Shown here piece by piece: positions 8,170 through 17,083 of a stretch of DNA of 64,000 nucleotides; the first letter of the stretch is position 1, and every line of letters starts with the position of its first letter. This DNA is from DATCLS01 sp035296625 (GTDB lineage Bacteria > Actinomycetota > Acidimicrobiia > Acidimicrobiales > VFJN01). The stretch is from contig DATHAO010000010.1 in assembly GCA_035296625.1 (NCBI GenBank), forward strand, positions 1-64,000. Reading direction: 5' to 3'. Below the pieces are notes generated by a model. The model had not been told where the DNA came from and did not search any database. It worked only from the letters and a program-made list of their open reading frames with translations. The translations under genes and the position numbers were made by a program.

Positions 8170-9924
8170 TCAGCCGAGCTGGTGCTCGGCCCAGAACCCG
8201 GGCGCCGGCCGGCGCCGGTGGCCGCCCTTGGCGTAGACCGCCAATCGCTCGACCGCCACGGGGTCGAGCAGCTCGACGGCATCGAACACGGCGCTCGGCG
8301 ACGCCGCCCGCAGCGCCTGGTCGCCCTCGCTGCCCGGTGCGGGCAGGTGCGAGGTGAGAACCAGGAACGGCGCGCCGGACAGCTCGCCGAGCGAGGGCCG
8401 GCTGGCGGCGATCACGAGGGCCTTGCCCAGCACCCGCCACACCAGGTCGGGGCGCCGCAGCCCGCCCCGCACGGTCGTGAAGGACCCCGTCACCTCAACC
8501 AGCCACGGGTCGCCCTCGGCGTCGGCCACGACGAGGCTGACGTCGACGCCGAGGCCCCGCAGCTTGCGCTTCTCGGCCACGACCGTGAAGCCGGCCTCGG
8601 CGAGCACGCTGTCGGCGAGCTTGGGCGTGGCCATGCCGGTCATCACGGCCCGCTGCTGGAACTCGGCGTCGCGGTCGGTCAGGAGCGCGGCGGCCGCCCG
8701 GCGCGACGGCCCACGCCGGCGAGCACGCCCAACGGGCCCGAACTCACCGCCGGCGCCACCGGCCGCCTGTGACGACCCGGCGGACAGACCGGGCGCCTCA
8801 CCGGCGGCACCCACGGCCGGCGACGATCCAGCGCGCAGATGGGACGCCACGGCGGTGGCGCCCACGGCCGGCGACGCGGTCGGCGGGTCCGACGGCGTCG
8901 GGCCGGCGACGGCTGCCGGCGCCTCGACGAGGGCGGCGACGGCGTCGCTGCCGCCGGGCGCCGGGATCGGCGCCGCGACGGCCGCCCGGCGCGCCGCGTC
9001 GGCGAGCTCGTCGGCCACGCGACGCTCGGCGATCGCGCAGTAGGCCGGGTCGAGGTCGTAGCCCACGTAGCGGCGGCCGTGGCGTGCGGCGGCCACCAGA
9101 GCCGAGCCCGACCCGAGGAACGGGTCGAGCACAAGGTCGTCCTCGTAGGTGTAGAGGAGCACCAGGCGCTCGGGCAGCTCGACCGGGAACGGTGCCGGGT
9201 GAGCCACGCGCTTGGCGCTCTCGGGGCCGATCTGCCACACGTCCAGCGTGGCGGCCATGAACTCGTCGGCCGACACGGTGCTGCGGTGGGGGAGCCCGGC
9301 GGCCCGGCGGGCCTCGACGGACAGGGCCCGGTCGAACCGGCCCTTGCTCGCCACGACCACGCGCTCGGTGAGGTCGCGCAGCGAGGGGTTCGTCGCCTGC
9401 TTGAACGACCCCCACGCGCAGTTGCCGCCCGCGCCCTGGCCCTTCTGCCACACGACCTCGCCCCGCAGCAGAAGGCCCAGCTCGTCCTGCAGGATGCCGA
9501 TGACGTCGGCCGCCAGGGACCGGTACGGCTTGCGGCCCAGGTTCGCCACGTTGACGGCGATGCGCCCGCCCGGCTCGAGCACCCGCTTGCACTCGCGGAA
9601 GACGCCGGTGAGCAGGGCGATGTACTCCTTGTAGGAGCCGGGGACGCCCTCGCGGTCGAGCTCTTCCTCGTACTGCTTGCCGGCGAAGTACGGCGGTGAC
9701 GTCACCACGAGCGCCACCGAGCCGTCGGGCAGGTCGGACATGTCGCGCGCGTCGCCCACCCGGAACGGCCGCTCGACGGGCACCGGCGGCAGGACGGTCT
9801 CGTCCTCGCTGAGGTCGGGCGGCGTGAAGCGCTCGTAGAACGCCGTCGCGTCGTGGTTCTCGCGCCGGGAGACGCCGAAGTTCGACGTCGCCGTCGCCCT
9901 TCTGCGCCCGTTCGTTGCACCCAC
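8170..9924 (-). CDS. Site-specific DNA methyltransferase fused to a nuclease-like C-terminal domain
   Basis: The N-terminal ~320 residues are an amino-methyltransferase (N4-cytosine or N6-adenine). TSPPYFAGK lies near residue 72; GGRIAVNVANLG, VVWQKG and the SAM-binding DPFLGSGS (near 265) follow, so TSPPY precedes the SAM motif as in the beta class. Residues about 325-410 are an Ala/Gly/Ser/Pro linker of short repeats. The last ~170 residues contain KLADSVLAEAGF, then GLGVDVSLVV and WLVEVTG, and then VWRVLGKALVI, resembling a PD-(D/E)XK fold in which the usual Lys of ExK is Thr. The GTG at 9924 has GAGAGGG six bases upstream, better than the more distal GTG at 9957. The gene downstream may be its partner. 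Confidence 0.85.
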   Translation of the reverse strand: MGATNGRRRATATSNFGVSRRENHDATAFYERFTPPDLSEDETVLPPVPVERPFRVGDARDMSDLPDGSVALVVTSPPYFAGKQYEEELDREGVPGSYKEYIALLTGVFRECKRVLEPGGRIAVNVANLGRKPYRSLAADVIGILQDELGLLLRGEVVWQKGQGAGGNCAWGSFKQATNPSLRDLTERVVVASKGRFDRALSVEARRAAGLPHRSTVSADEFMAATLDVWQIGPESAKRVAHPAPFPVELPERLVLLYTYEDDLVLDPFLGSGSALVAAARHGRRYVGYDLDPAYCAIAERRVADELADAARRAAVAAPIPAPGGSDAVAALVEAPAAVAGPTPSDPPTASPAVGATAVASHLRAGSSPAVGAAGEAPGLSAGSSQAAGGAGGEFGPVGRARRRGPSRRAAAALLTDRDAEFQQRAVMTGMATPKLADSVLAEAGFTVVAEKRKLRGLGVDVSLVVADAEGDPWLVEVTGSFTTVRGGLRRPDLVWRVLGKALVIAASRPSLGELSGAPFLVLTSHLPAPGSEGDQALRAASPSAVFDAVELLDPVAVERLAVYAKGGHRRRPAPGFWAEHQLG

Positions 9925-9977
9925 TGGTGACCCTCTCGCCGGTGGCACGCCGGCCACCCTAGGGACGGGGTGTGACA

Positions 9978-10017
9978 GCCGGGCCGGTGCCCTCCGAGCG
10001 TACGCGACCGGCCCGGC
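9978..10017. terminator. GC-rich hairpin after treZ
   Basis: GCCGGGCCGGT at 9978-9988 pairs perfectly with ACCGGCCCGGC at 10007-10017. It directly follows the treZ stop on the minus strand and precedes the methyltransferase gene. There is no U-tract, which is common for high-GC actinobacterial terminators. Confidence 0.5.
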
Positions 10018-10020
10018 CGG

Positions 10021-11922
10021 TCAGGGGAGGGCGACGATCGCCACGCCCTCGGGCGGCAGGACCAGCCCACCGCCGGCCGGGGCGACGTCCCGGGCCGCCG
10101 GCGCGACTGCCAGGCCCCCGGGCGACGACAGCAGGACCGTCCCCGTCACAGGCACCACCCGCTCGACGTCGGACAGGTTCACCGCCACCGCCACGCCACC
10201 GCCCGTGCCGCCGAAGGCGGTCGGCCATGCGTCGACGTCCGAGCCGGATGCGACACCCGACCCCCCGGCGGCCACGCCCGAGCCGGATGCGACGCCCGAC
10301 CCCCCGGCGCTGGCGGCCGACGCGGCCACGCCCGACCCGGGTGGCGCCGGGCGGCGCACGACCAGCCACCCCGCCTCCTCGTCGAAGGCCACCTCCGGCG
10401 AGCCCGCGGGGGCCGTGCCCAGCTCGGGACGGGCCCGACGCAGCGCGATCAGCCGCCGGTGCCAGTCGAGCAGCTCGGCGTGGCCGCGCTCGGCGAGCTC
10501 GTCCCAGCGCAGCACCGACCGCCGGAACGTCTCGGGGTCCTGAGGGTCGGGCACGTCGGCCGGGTCCCAGCCGAAGTAGGCGAACTCCCGCCGCCGCCCG
10601 GCCGACACGGTGGCGCCCAGCTCGGCGTCCTCGTGGTCGGTGAAGTACTGGAACGGGTTCGACGCCCCCCACTCCTCTCCCTGGAACAGCATGGGCACGA
10701 ACGGGGCGGTGAGCAGCAGCGCGGCGGCGATGCGCAGGCGCCCGGGCGACACGAGGCGGCTGAGCCGGTCGCCTGCCGCCCGGTTGCCGATCTGGTCGTG
10801 GTTCTGGGCGCTCACCACGAACGCGCCGCCGGGCAGGCCCGCCGGCGAGCGGCCGTGGACCCGGTCGCGGTGCGCTGAGTAGGTCCCGGCGTAGACCCAC
10901 GCCTGGCGCAGGGCGCTCGCCAGCTGCGCGAGCGTGCCGAAGTCCTCGTAGTAGCCCGACCGCTCGCCGGTGAGCACCGCGTGCAGGGCGTGGTGCCACT
11001 CGTCGGCCCAGGATGCGTCGAGCCCGTAGCCGCCGAGCGCCGTCGGCTGCACGTAACGGGGGTCGTTGCGGTCGGACTCGGCGATCAACCACAGCGGGCG
11101 GCGGAGGTGACCCTCGAGGGCCCGCACGGCATCGGCCATCTGTTCGAGCACGTGGCGGGCCGAGTCGTCGGTGATGGCGTGCACGGCGTCGAGCCGCAGG
11201 CCGTCGGCGTGGACGTCACCGAGCCACATGAGCGCGTTCTCGACGACGAACGCCCGCACCTCGTCGCTGCCGGGCCCGTCGACGTTGACCGCCTGGCCCC
11301 AGTTCGTGTGGTGCTGGTCGCCGAAGTAGGGCCCGAAGCCGGCCAGGAAGTTGCCCTCCGGGCCGAGGTGGTTGTAGACGACATCGACGATCACGCCCAG
11401 TCCTCGGGCGTGGCAGGCGTCGACCAGGCGCTTCAGCCCGTCCGGCCCGCCGTAGGCGTCGTGGGGCGCCCACAGGTCGACGCCGTCGTAGCCCCAGCCG
11501 CGCCGGCCCGAGAACTCGGCCACCGGCATGAGCTCGACGGCATCGACGCCGAGGGCCACCAGGTGGTCGAGGCGCTCGATCGCGCCGGCGAACGTGCCGG
11601 TCTCCGAGAAGGTGCCGACGTGCACCTCGTAGAGCACGGCGCCGGGCAGGTGGAAGCCGCGCCACGCCGCATCGGTCCAGGCGAAGGCGTCGTGGTCGAC
11701 GACCCGGGAGGGACCGTGCACGCCGTGCGGCTGGTGGGCCGACCGCGGGTCGGGCCGCGGAGGCCCGCCGTCGACCGACAGCGCGTACTCGACGCCGGGA
11801 CCGAGCCCGGGGACCTCGCCGGACCACCGCCCCCGGGGCCCCGGCGCCAGCGCCGTGCGGAGGTCGCCGACCACGACCTCGACCGAGCGTTCGGCCCGCG
11901 GGGCCCACACCGAGATGATCAC
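10021..11922 (-). CDS. treZ: Malto-oligosyltrehalose trehalohydrolase
   Basis: A GH13 enzyme that releases trehalose from malto-oligosyltrehalose, the second step of the TreY-TreZ pathway. 633 residues. An N-terminal sandwich domain (ISVWAPRAERSVEV) leads into the barrel with VIVDVVYNHLGPEG, DGLRLDAVHAI (nucleophile Asp), WLIAESDRND (acid Glu) and VSAQNHDQIGNR, then LFQGEEWG. The start is the GTG at 11922, with GGAGGA seven bases before it; a nearer in-frame GTG would overlap the ribosome site. Residues around 530-570 are a Gly/Ser/Val-rich insertion from a 39-bp DNA repeat, just before the C-terminal beta domain. It is the last gene of glgX-treY-treZ. Confidence 0.95.
   Translation of the reverse strand: MIISVWAPRAERSVEVVVGDLRTALAPGPRGRWSGEVPGLGPGVEYALSVDGGPPRPDPRSAHQPHGVHGPSRVVDHDAFAWTDAAWRGFHLPGAVLYEVHVGTFSETGTFAGAIERLDHLVALGVDAVELMPVAEFSGRRGWGYDGVDLWAPHDAYGGPDGLKRLVDACHARGLGVIVDVVYNHLGPEGNFLAGFGPYFGDQHHTNWGQAVNVDGPGSDEVRAFVVENALMWLGDVHADGLRLDAVHAITDDSARHVLEQMADAVRALEGHLRRPLWLIAESDRNDPRYVQPTALGGYGLDASWADEWHHALHAVLTGERSGYYEDFGTLAQLASALRQAWVYAGTYSAHRDRVHGRSPAGLPGGAFVVSAQNHDQIGNRAAGDRLSRLVSPGRLRIAAALLLTAPFVPMLFQGEEWGASNPFQYFTDHEDAELGATVSAGRRREFAYFGWDPADVPDPQDPETFRRSVLRWDELAERGHAELLDWHRRLIALRRARPELGTAPAGSPEVAFDEEAGWLVVRRPAPPGSGVAASAASAGGSGVASGSGVAAGGSGVASGSDVDAWPTAFGGTGGGVAVAVNLSDVERVVPVTGTVLLSSPGGLAVAPAARDVAPAGGGLVLPPEGVAIVALP
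10241..10340. repeat. 39-bp tandem repeat inside treZ
   Basis: Copies at 10241-10279 and 10280-10318 are nearly identical (both begin GAGCCGGATGCGAC), with a degenerate partial copy to about 10340. The period is a multiple of three, so the frame is kept and the repeat encodes alternating Gly/Ser/Val/Ala near the TreZ C-terminus, probably a flexible linker. Confidence 0.8.
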
Positions 11923-11963
11923 GGACACTCCTCCGGGGAATGCGTTGGCTGGCGGTCCGGCGG

Positions 11964-14807
11964 TCAGCCGGGCGAGCGCTCGAGCAGCGCCACGGGGAAC
12001 CGGCCGAGGAGGTCGGCGACGGGCACGTCCCCGCCGGCCACGACCGCACCGGTGACGAGGTCGGTCCACGTTCCGGGAGGCAGGGGCACCGTCGTGTCGG
12101 TCCAGGCGCCGGCCACGGCGTGGGCGTCCCCGACGGCGGGACCGGGCGTGGTGCCGGGCATGCCCACGCCGGCGGCGTGCGCCGAGCCGACGCCGGCGGC
12201 GTCGGCCACGCGGGGTACGAGCCCGAGCACGAGGCGGGGCACGACCGCGGCGACCGACCCTCCCCGGGTGAAGGCGACCACGTGGTCGGCCTCGGCGCCG
12301 GTCGCCTCCAGCGGGAGGTACGCGCCGGCCTCGCCGGCCCCGAACAGCTCGGGGCGGCGCCGCCGCAGGTGCAGGGCATCGCGGGTCACCCGCAGCTTGG
12401 GCAGGCCCTCGTCGTCGCGGGCCAGCAGCTCCTCGGGGCCGAGGCCGGCCCAGGCGGCTCCAGCGCCCTCCGGCTGGGCGGTCTGGTCGCCGGCGGACCC
12501 GGCCGCGAGGGGTGGGCCCAGCTCGGCCAGCAGCGCGCGGCGTCGCGCGAAGTCGACCGGCCGGCGGTTGTCGGGGTCGACGAGGCTGAGGTCGTAGAGC
12601 TCGTTGCCCTGGTAGGTGTCGGGCACGCCGGGGACGGTCAGGGCGAGGAGCGCCTGGGCGAGGGCGTTGATCCGGCCGGGCTCGACGAGCGGGGCCACGA
12701 ACGCCTCGATGTCGTCGACCAGGCCCTCGTCGCCCAGCACGGCCTCGACGAACGCGTCGCGCCCGGCGTCGAAGTCGGCGTCGGGTTCCGTCCAGGTGGT
12801 CGAGACCTTCGCCTCCTTCGTGGCCTTGCCCAGGTACGCGCCGGCCCGCTCGGCGTCGATCGGCCACGCGCCCACGAGCGTCTGGAACAGCAGGTGCTGG
12901 GTCGGCCGGTCGGCCGCGCCGCCGGGCCACAGCTTGGCCGAGGCGTCGATCCACCGGCCGAGCGCCGCCGCCCAGGTCTCCGGCACCTCCGACAGCAGCG
13001 CCAGGCGCGCCCTCACGTCCGCGCTGCGCTTCGTGTCGTGGGTCGACAGCGTGGTCATCGACGTGGGCCAGCGCTCGTGCACCCGGGCGTTCGTCGCGTG
13101 GAACTCCGCGACGCCCACCCCGAACCGACTGGGATCGACGCCCACCTCGTCGAGCGCCAGCAGCCGGGTGAAGCGGTAGAACGCCGTGTCCTCCACGCCC
13201 TTGGCCATCGCGGGACCGCTGAGCTGCTGGAACTGCATGGTGAACTCCCGCTCGAGCGGGCCGGGGTCGGGCAGCCGCAGCAGCAGCAGGTCGCCGAGGA
13301 ACGCGAGCAGGTCGGCGTCGGTGCCGGGTCGGCGCTCGGCCACCTCGGCCAGCGCCGCCTCGACGTGCTCGACGTCGGCCGGCCGCACCAGGCCGACGTC
13401 CGCCCGCACGTACGTGCGGTACACCTCGAAGGCGGTGAGCAGCTCGCGCAGCGCCTCGGCGAGCTCGTGGCGCGTGCGGTCGCGCTGGTGGCGGCGCGAC
13501 TCGCAGATCTCGGCGAGCAGGTGGGTGAGCCGGCTGACGTCCGCTGCGAGGATCTCGCGCACGGCGTACGCCTTCGCCTCGTGGCGCACCGCGTCCCAGT
13601 CGGTCGGGGCGCCGGTCAGCTCGCCGTAGGCGGTGGTCAGCGGCTCCTCGCCCGCGGGGTCGACGAACAGCCCCCCGATGAGCGCCAGCCGGTCGTAGCC
13701 CGTGGTACCGGCGACGGGCCACGACGACGGCAGCTCCTCACCGACCTCGAGGATTTTCTCGGCCACGATCCAGGCACCGCCGCTGGCCACCGCCAGCCGC
13801 TCGAAGTACTGCTCAGGGTCGCGCAGGCCGTCGGGGTGGTCGACGCGGAGCCCGTCGATCACGCCATTGCGCAGCCAGCCCAGCACGAGCGCGTGGGTGT
13901 CGGCGAAGACGCTCTCGTCCTCGATGCGCAGCCCGACGAGCGTGTTGATGTCGAAGAACCGCCGATAGCCGAGCTCGCGGCCGGCAGTGCGCCAGAACGC
14001 GATGCGGTAGTTCTGGTTCTCGAGCAGCTCGTCGAGCGCCTCGACGTCGGCGTTCACCGCGGCGACCGCCTCGGCGATCGCGGGGCCGACCTCGGGGATC
14101 TCGTCGAGCAGGCGCACGAGCTGGCGGCGCAGCACGGCAGTGTCGCGGTGGCGCTCGACCATGCCGGCCCGGTCGGTGCGGGTGGCGACCGGCAGGCGGT
14201 GCAGGGCGGTGGCGATGAACGCCAGGTCGTCGGACCGGGCGTGCCGGGCGGCGGCGCCGATCAGGCCCGACAGCGACCGCAGCGACACCGGCAGCGCGTT
14301 GTCGAAGTAGCGGATCGTGAACTCGCCGCGCTCGTGGTGCAGCGTGATCTCGCGCCGGTCGAGCACCCGCCCGTAGTGGTCGCCGAGGATCGGGATGAGC
14401 ACCGTGTTGCGAAGCTTCTCCTCGGGCGGGTCCCAGGTGACGTCGAAGTGGCTGGCCCACAGCGACGACGGGCCGTTCTCCAGCACGTCCCACCACCAGC
14501 GGTTCTCGGGAGTGCCGATGGCCATGTGGTTGGGCACGATGTCGAGGATCTGGCCGAGCCGGGACCGGCCGAGCGCCGCGGACAGGCCGGCGTGCCCGGC
14601 GGCGCCGCCCAGGTCGTCGCTGGGGCGCGAGTGGTCGACCACGTCGTAGCCGTGCGTCGAGCCCGACGCCGCCTGCAGCACCGGGGACAGGTACGCGTGA
14701 CTTACGCCGAGATCGGCAAGGTAGGGGGCGACGGCGGCGGCGGCGGCGAAGTCGAAGCCGGGGTGCAACTGCAGGCGGTACGTGCTGAGCGGAGGAGGAG
14801 GGGCCAC
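11964..14807 (-). CDS. treY: Malto-oligosyltrehalose synthase
   Basis: Converts the reducing-end alpha-1,4 bond of maltodextrin to an alpha,alpha-1,1 bond, making malto-oligosyltrehalose for TreZ. 947 residues, slightly above the usual length. Family signatures in order: STYRLQLHPGFDF at the N-terminus, GVSHAYLSPVL, LGQILDIVPNHMAIG, WWWDVLENGP, GLRVDHPDGLRDP with the nucleophile Asp, WIVAEKIL with the acid Glu, and late GVPDTYQGNELYDLSLVDPD. The GTG at 14807 gives the canonical start. It sits 22 bp after glgX and 41 bp before treZ, one operon. Confidence 0.96.
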   Translation of the reverse strand: MAPPPPLSTYRLQLHPGFDFAAAAAVAPYLADLGVSHAYLSPVLQAASGSTHGYDVVDHSRPSDDLGGAAGHAGLSAALGRSRLGQILDIVPNHMAIGTPENRWWWDVLENGPSSLWASHFDVTWDPPEEKLRNTVLIPILGDHYGRVLDRREITLHHERGEFTIRYFDNALPVSLRSLSGLIGAAARHARSDDLAFIATALHRLPVATRTDRAGMVERHRDTAVLRRQLVRLLDEIPEVGPAIAEAVAAVNADVEALDELLENQNYRIAFWRTAGRELGYRRFFDINTLVGLRIEDESVFADTHALVLGWLRNGVIDGLRVDHPDGLRDPEQYFERLAVASGGAWIVAEKILEVGEELPSSWPVAGTTGYDRLALIGGLFVDPAGEEPLTTAYGELTGAPTDWDAVRHEAKAYAVREILAADVSRLTHLLAEICESRRHQRDRTRHELAEALRELLTAFEVYRTYVRADVGLVRPADVEHVEAALAEVAERRPGTDADLLAFLGDLLLLRLPDPGPLEREFTMQFQQLSGPAMAKGVEDTAFYRFTRLLALDEVGVDPSRFGVGVAEFHATNARVHERWPTSMTTLSTHDTKRSADVRARLALLSEVPETWAAALGRWIDASAKLWPGGAADRPTQHLLFQTLVGAWPIDAERAGAYLGKATKEAKVSTTWTEPDADFDAGRDAFVEAVLGDEGLVDDIEAFVAPLVEPGRINALAQALLALTVPGVPDTYQGNELYDLSLVDPDNRRPVDFARRRALLAELGPPLAAGSAGDQTAQPEGAGAAWAGLGPEELLARDDEGLPKLRVTRDALHLRRRRPELFGAGEAGAYLPLEATGAEADHVVAFTRGGSVAAVVPRLVLGLVPRVADAAGVGSAHAAGVGMPGTTPGPAVGDAHAVAGAWTDTTVPLPPGTWTDLVTGAVVAGGDVPVADLLGRFPVALLERSPG

Positions 14808-14829
14808 GCGCCGCTCGCTTACCCGGGAA

Positions 14830-16941
14830 TCACCCGTCGCCGTCTTCGATCCGCCGCAGCAGCACCACCGACCGGTCAGTCAGCACCACGCTGCGCCGAA
14901 CGACCTCGTCGGACTCCTTGGCGGGCACCGCGGTGGCGGTATCGAGCGCCAGCTCCCACGCGTCGCCCCACTTGTCGCCCATGTGCCACTCGATCGGCTC
15001 GTGCCAGGCGTTGAACAGCAGCAGGAACGAGTCGTCGACCACGCGTTGGCCCCGGGGGTCCGGACTGGTGATGGCCTCGCCGTTGAGGAACATGCCGATG
15101 CTGTGGGCCTTGCCCGACTGCCAGTCGTCCTCGGACATCTCGGTGCCGTCGCTCTTCAGCCAGGCGATGTCCGGCGAGCCCCTCAGCGGACGCCCCTGGA
15201 ACCAGCGGCGCCGGCGGAACACCGGGTGCTCGGTGCGCAGGGCGATGAGGGCCTTGGTGTACTCGAAGAGCTCCTCGTCGACGTCGACCCAGTCGAACCA
15301 GGAGATCTCGTTGTCCTGGCAGTAGACGTTGTTGTTGCCGCCCTGGCTGCGGCCCACCTCGTCGCCCGACAGCATCATCGGCACGCCCTGCGAAAGGAAC
15401 AGCGTGGCCAGCAGGTTGCGCTGCTGGCGCGACCGCAAGGCCAGCACGGCGAGGTCGTCGGTCGGGCCCTCGACGCCGCAGTTCCACGAGCGGTTGTAGC
15501 TCTCGCCGTCGTTGTTGCCCTCGCCGTTCGCCTCGTTGTGCTTCTCGTTGTACGAGACCAGGTCGCGCAGCGTGAAGCCGTCGTGAGCGGTCACGAAGTT
15601 GACGCTGGCGGAGGGGCGCCGCGAGTCGGACTGGTAGAGGTCGGAGCTGCCCGTGAGCCGGGTCGCCACCTCGCCGAGGATGGCGGGCTCCCCCCGCCAG
15701 AAGTCGCGGATCGTGTCGCGGTAGTGACCGTTCCACTCGGACCAGTGGGGCGGGAAGTTGCCGACCTGGTAGCCGCCCTCGCCGACGTCCCACGGCTCGG
15801 CGATGAGCTTCACCTGGCCGACGACGGGGTCCTGCTGGACCAGGTCGAAGAACGCGGAGAGCCTGTCGACCTCGTGGAACTGGCGGGCGAGCGTGGCGGC
15901 CAGGTCGAAGCGGAAGCCGTCGACGTGCATGTCGGTCACCCAGTAGCGCAGGCTGTCCATGATCAGCTGCAACGCGTGGGGGTGCGCCATGTTGAGGCTG
16001 TTCCCGGTGCCGGTCGTGTCGTAGTAGAAGGCCCGGTCGTCGGGCACGAGCCGGTAGTAGGCGGCGTTGTCGATGCCACGGAACGACAGGATCGGCCCGA
16101 GGTGGTTGCCCTCGGCAGTGTGGTTGTAGACGACGTCGAGGATCACCTCGATGCCCGCTTCGTGCAGCGCCCGGACCATGCCCTTGAACTCGGTGACCTG
16201 CGAGCCGTCGTCGCCGGCCGAGGAGTACTCGTTGTGCGGGGCGAGGAAACCGATCGAGTTGTAGCCCCAGTAGTTGCGCAGGCCGCGCTCGACGAGGTGG
16301 CTGTCGTGCACGAACTGGTGCACGGGCTGTAGCTCGACGGCGGTCACACCGAGGCTCAGCAGGTGCTCGATGGCGGCCGGGTGCGCCAGGCCGGCGTAGG
16401 TGCCGCGCAGCAGCTCGGGGATGTCGGGGTGAGTCGCCGTGAAGCCCTTGACATGGAGCTCGTAGATGACCGACTCGTGCAGGGGAACGTCCGGCGGGCG
16501 GTCTGCGCCCCAGTCGAAGTAGGGGCTCTCGACCACGGCCTTGGGCACGTGGGCGGCGTTGTCGTCGTCGTTGCGGCTGTTCGGGTCGCCGAAGTCGTAC
16601 GGGAAGCACGACGGGTCCCAGTCGACCGCGCCCTCGATCGCCTTCGCGTAGGGGTCGAGGAGCAGCTTGTTGGGGTTGCAGCGGTGCCCGTTGGCGGGGT
16701 CCCACGGGCCGTGCACCCGGAAGCCGTAGCGCTGCCCGATGCCGATGCGGGGCAGGAAGGAGTGCCAGCAGAACGCGTCGACCTCGGCCATGTCGACCCG
16801 CCGCTCGGTGCCGCCGTCGTCGAACAGGCACAACTCGACCTTCTCGGCGACCTCGGAGAACAGGGAGAAGTTCGTGCCCGTGCCGTCGTAGGTCGCACCC
16901 AGGGGGTACGGCCGTCCCGGCCACGTCTCGATGTCGGTCAC
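14830..16941 (-). CDS. glgX: Glycogen debranching enzyme GlgX
   Basis: A GH13 isoamylase-type enzyme that cleaves alpha-1,6 branches of glycogen limit dextrins. It supplies linear maltodextrins to TreY, the next gene. 703 residues, usual length. It has the N-terminal carbohydrate-binding sandwich (PLGATYDGTGTNFSLFS), then ILDVVYNHTAEGN, DGFRFDLAATLAR (nucleophile Asp), KLIAEPWDVGEGGYQ (acid Glu), FVTAHDGFTLRDLVSYN and MMLSGDEVGRSQGGNNN. The GTG at 16941 has CAGGAG six bases before it. It is the promoter-proximal gene of glgX-treY-treZ; the region 16942-17083 should hold the operon promoter, but no clear -35/-10 pair was seen. Confidence 0.96.
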   Translation of the reverse strand: MTDIETWPGRPYPLGATYDGTGTNFSLFSEVAEKVELCLFDDGGTERRVDMAEVDAFCWHSFLPRIGIGQRYGFRVHGPWDPANGHRCNPNKLLLDPYAKAIEGAVDWDPSCFPYDFGDPNSRNDDDNAAHVPKAVVESPYFDWGADRPPDVPLHESVIYELHVKGFTATHPDIPELLRGTYAGLAHPAAIEHLLSLGVTAVELQPVHQFVHDSHLVERGLRNYWGYNSIGFLAPHNEYSSAGDDGSQVTEFKGMVRALHEAGIEVILDVVYNHTAEGNHLGPILSFRGIDNAAYYRLVPDDRAFYYDTTGTGNSLNMAHPHALQLIMDSLRYWVTDMHVDGFRFDLAATLARQFHEVDRLSAFFDLVQQDPVVGQVKLIAEPWDVGEGGYQVGNFPPHWSEWNGHYRDTIRDFWRGEPAILGEVATRLTGSSDLYQSDSRRPSASVNFVTAHDGFTLRDLVSYNEKHNEANGEGNNDGESYNRSWNCGVEGPTDDLAVLALRSRQQRNLLATLFLSQGVPMMLSGDEVGRSQGGNNNVYCQDNEISWFDWVDVDEELFEYTKALIALRTEHPVFRRRRWFQGRPLRGSPDIAWLKSDGTEMSEDDWQSGKAHSIGMFLNGEAITSPDPRGQRVVDDSFLLLFNAWHEPIEWHMGDKWGDAWELALDTATAVPAKESDEVVRRSVVLTDRSVVLLRRIEDGDG

Positions 16942-17083
16942 GCAGGCTCCTGAATGTCGGGTCCGTGCCCGGCAGCGCTGGTCTCTCCCGGCGAGCGATC
17001 CAGCCTAGAGGCCGCGGGAGGCAGGCTCCGCCGAGCCCACCCACCGCGGTCGCGGCGGGCGGACCAGCGATGTGACCAGCGTC

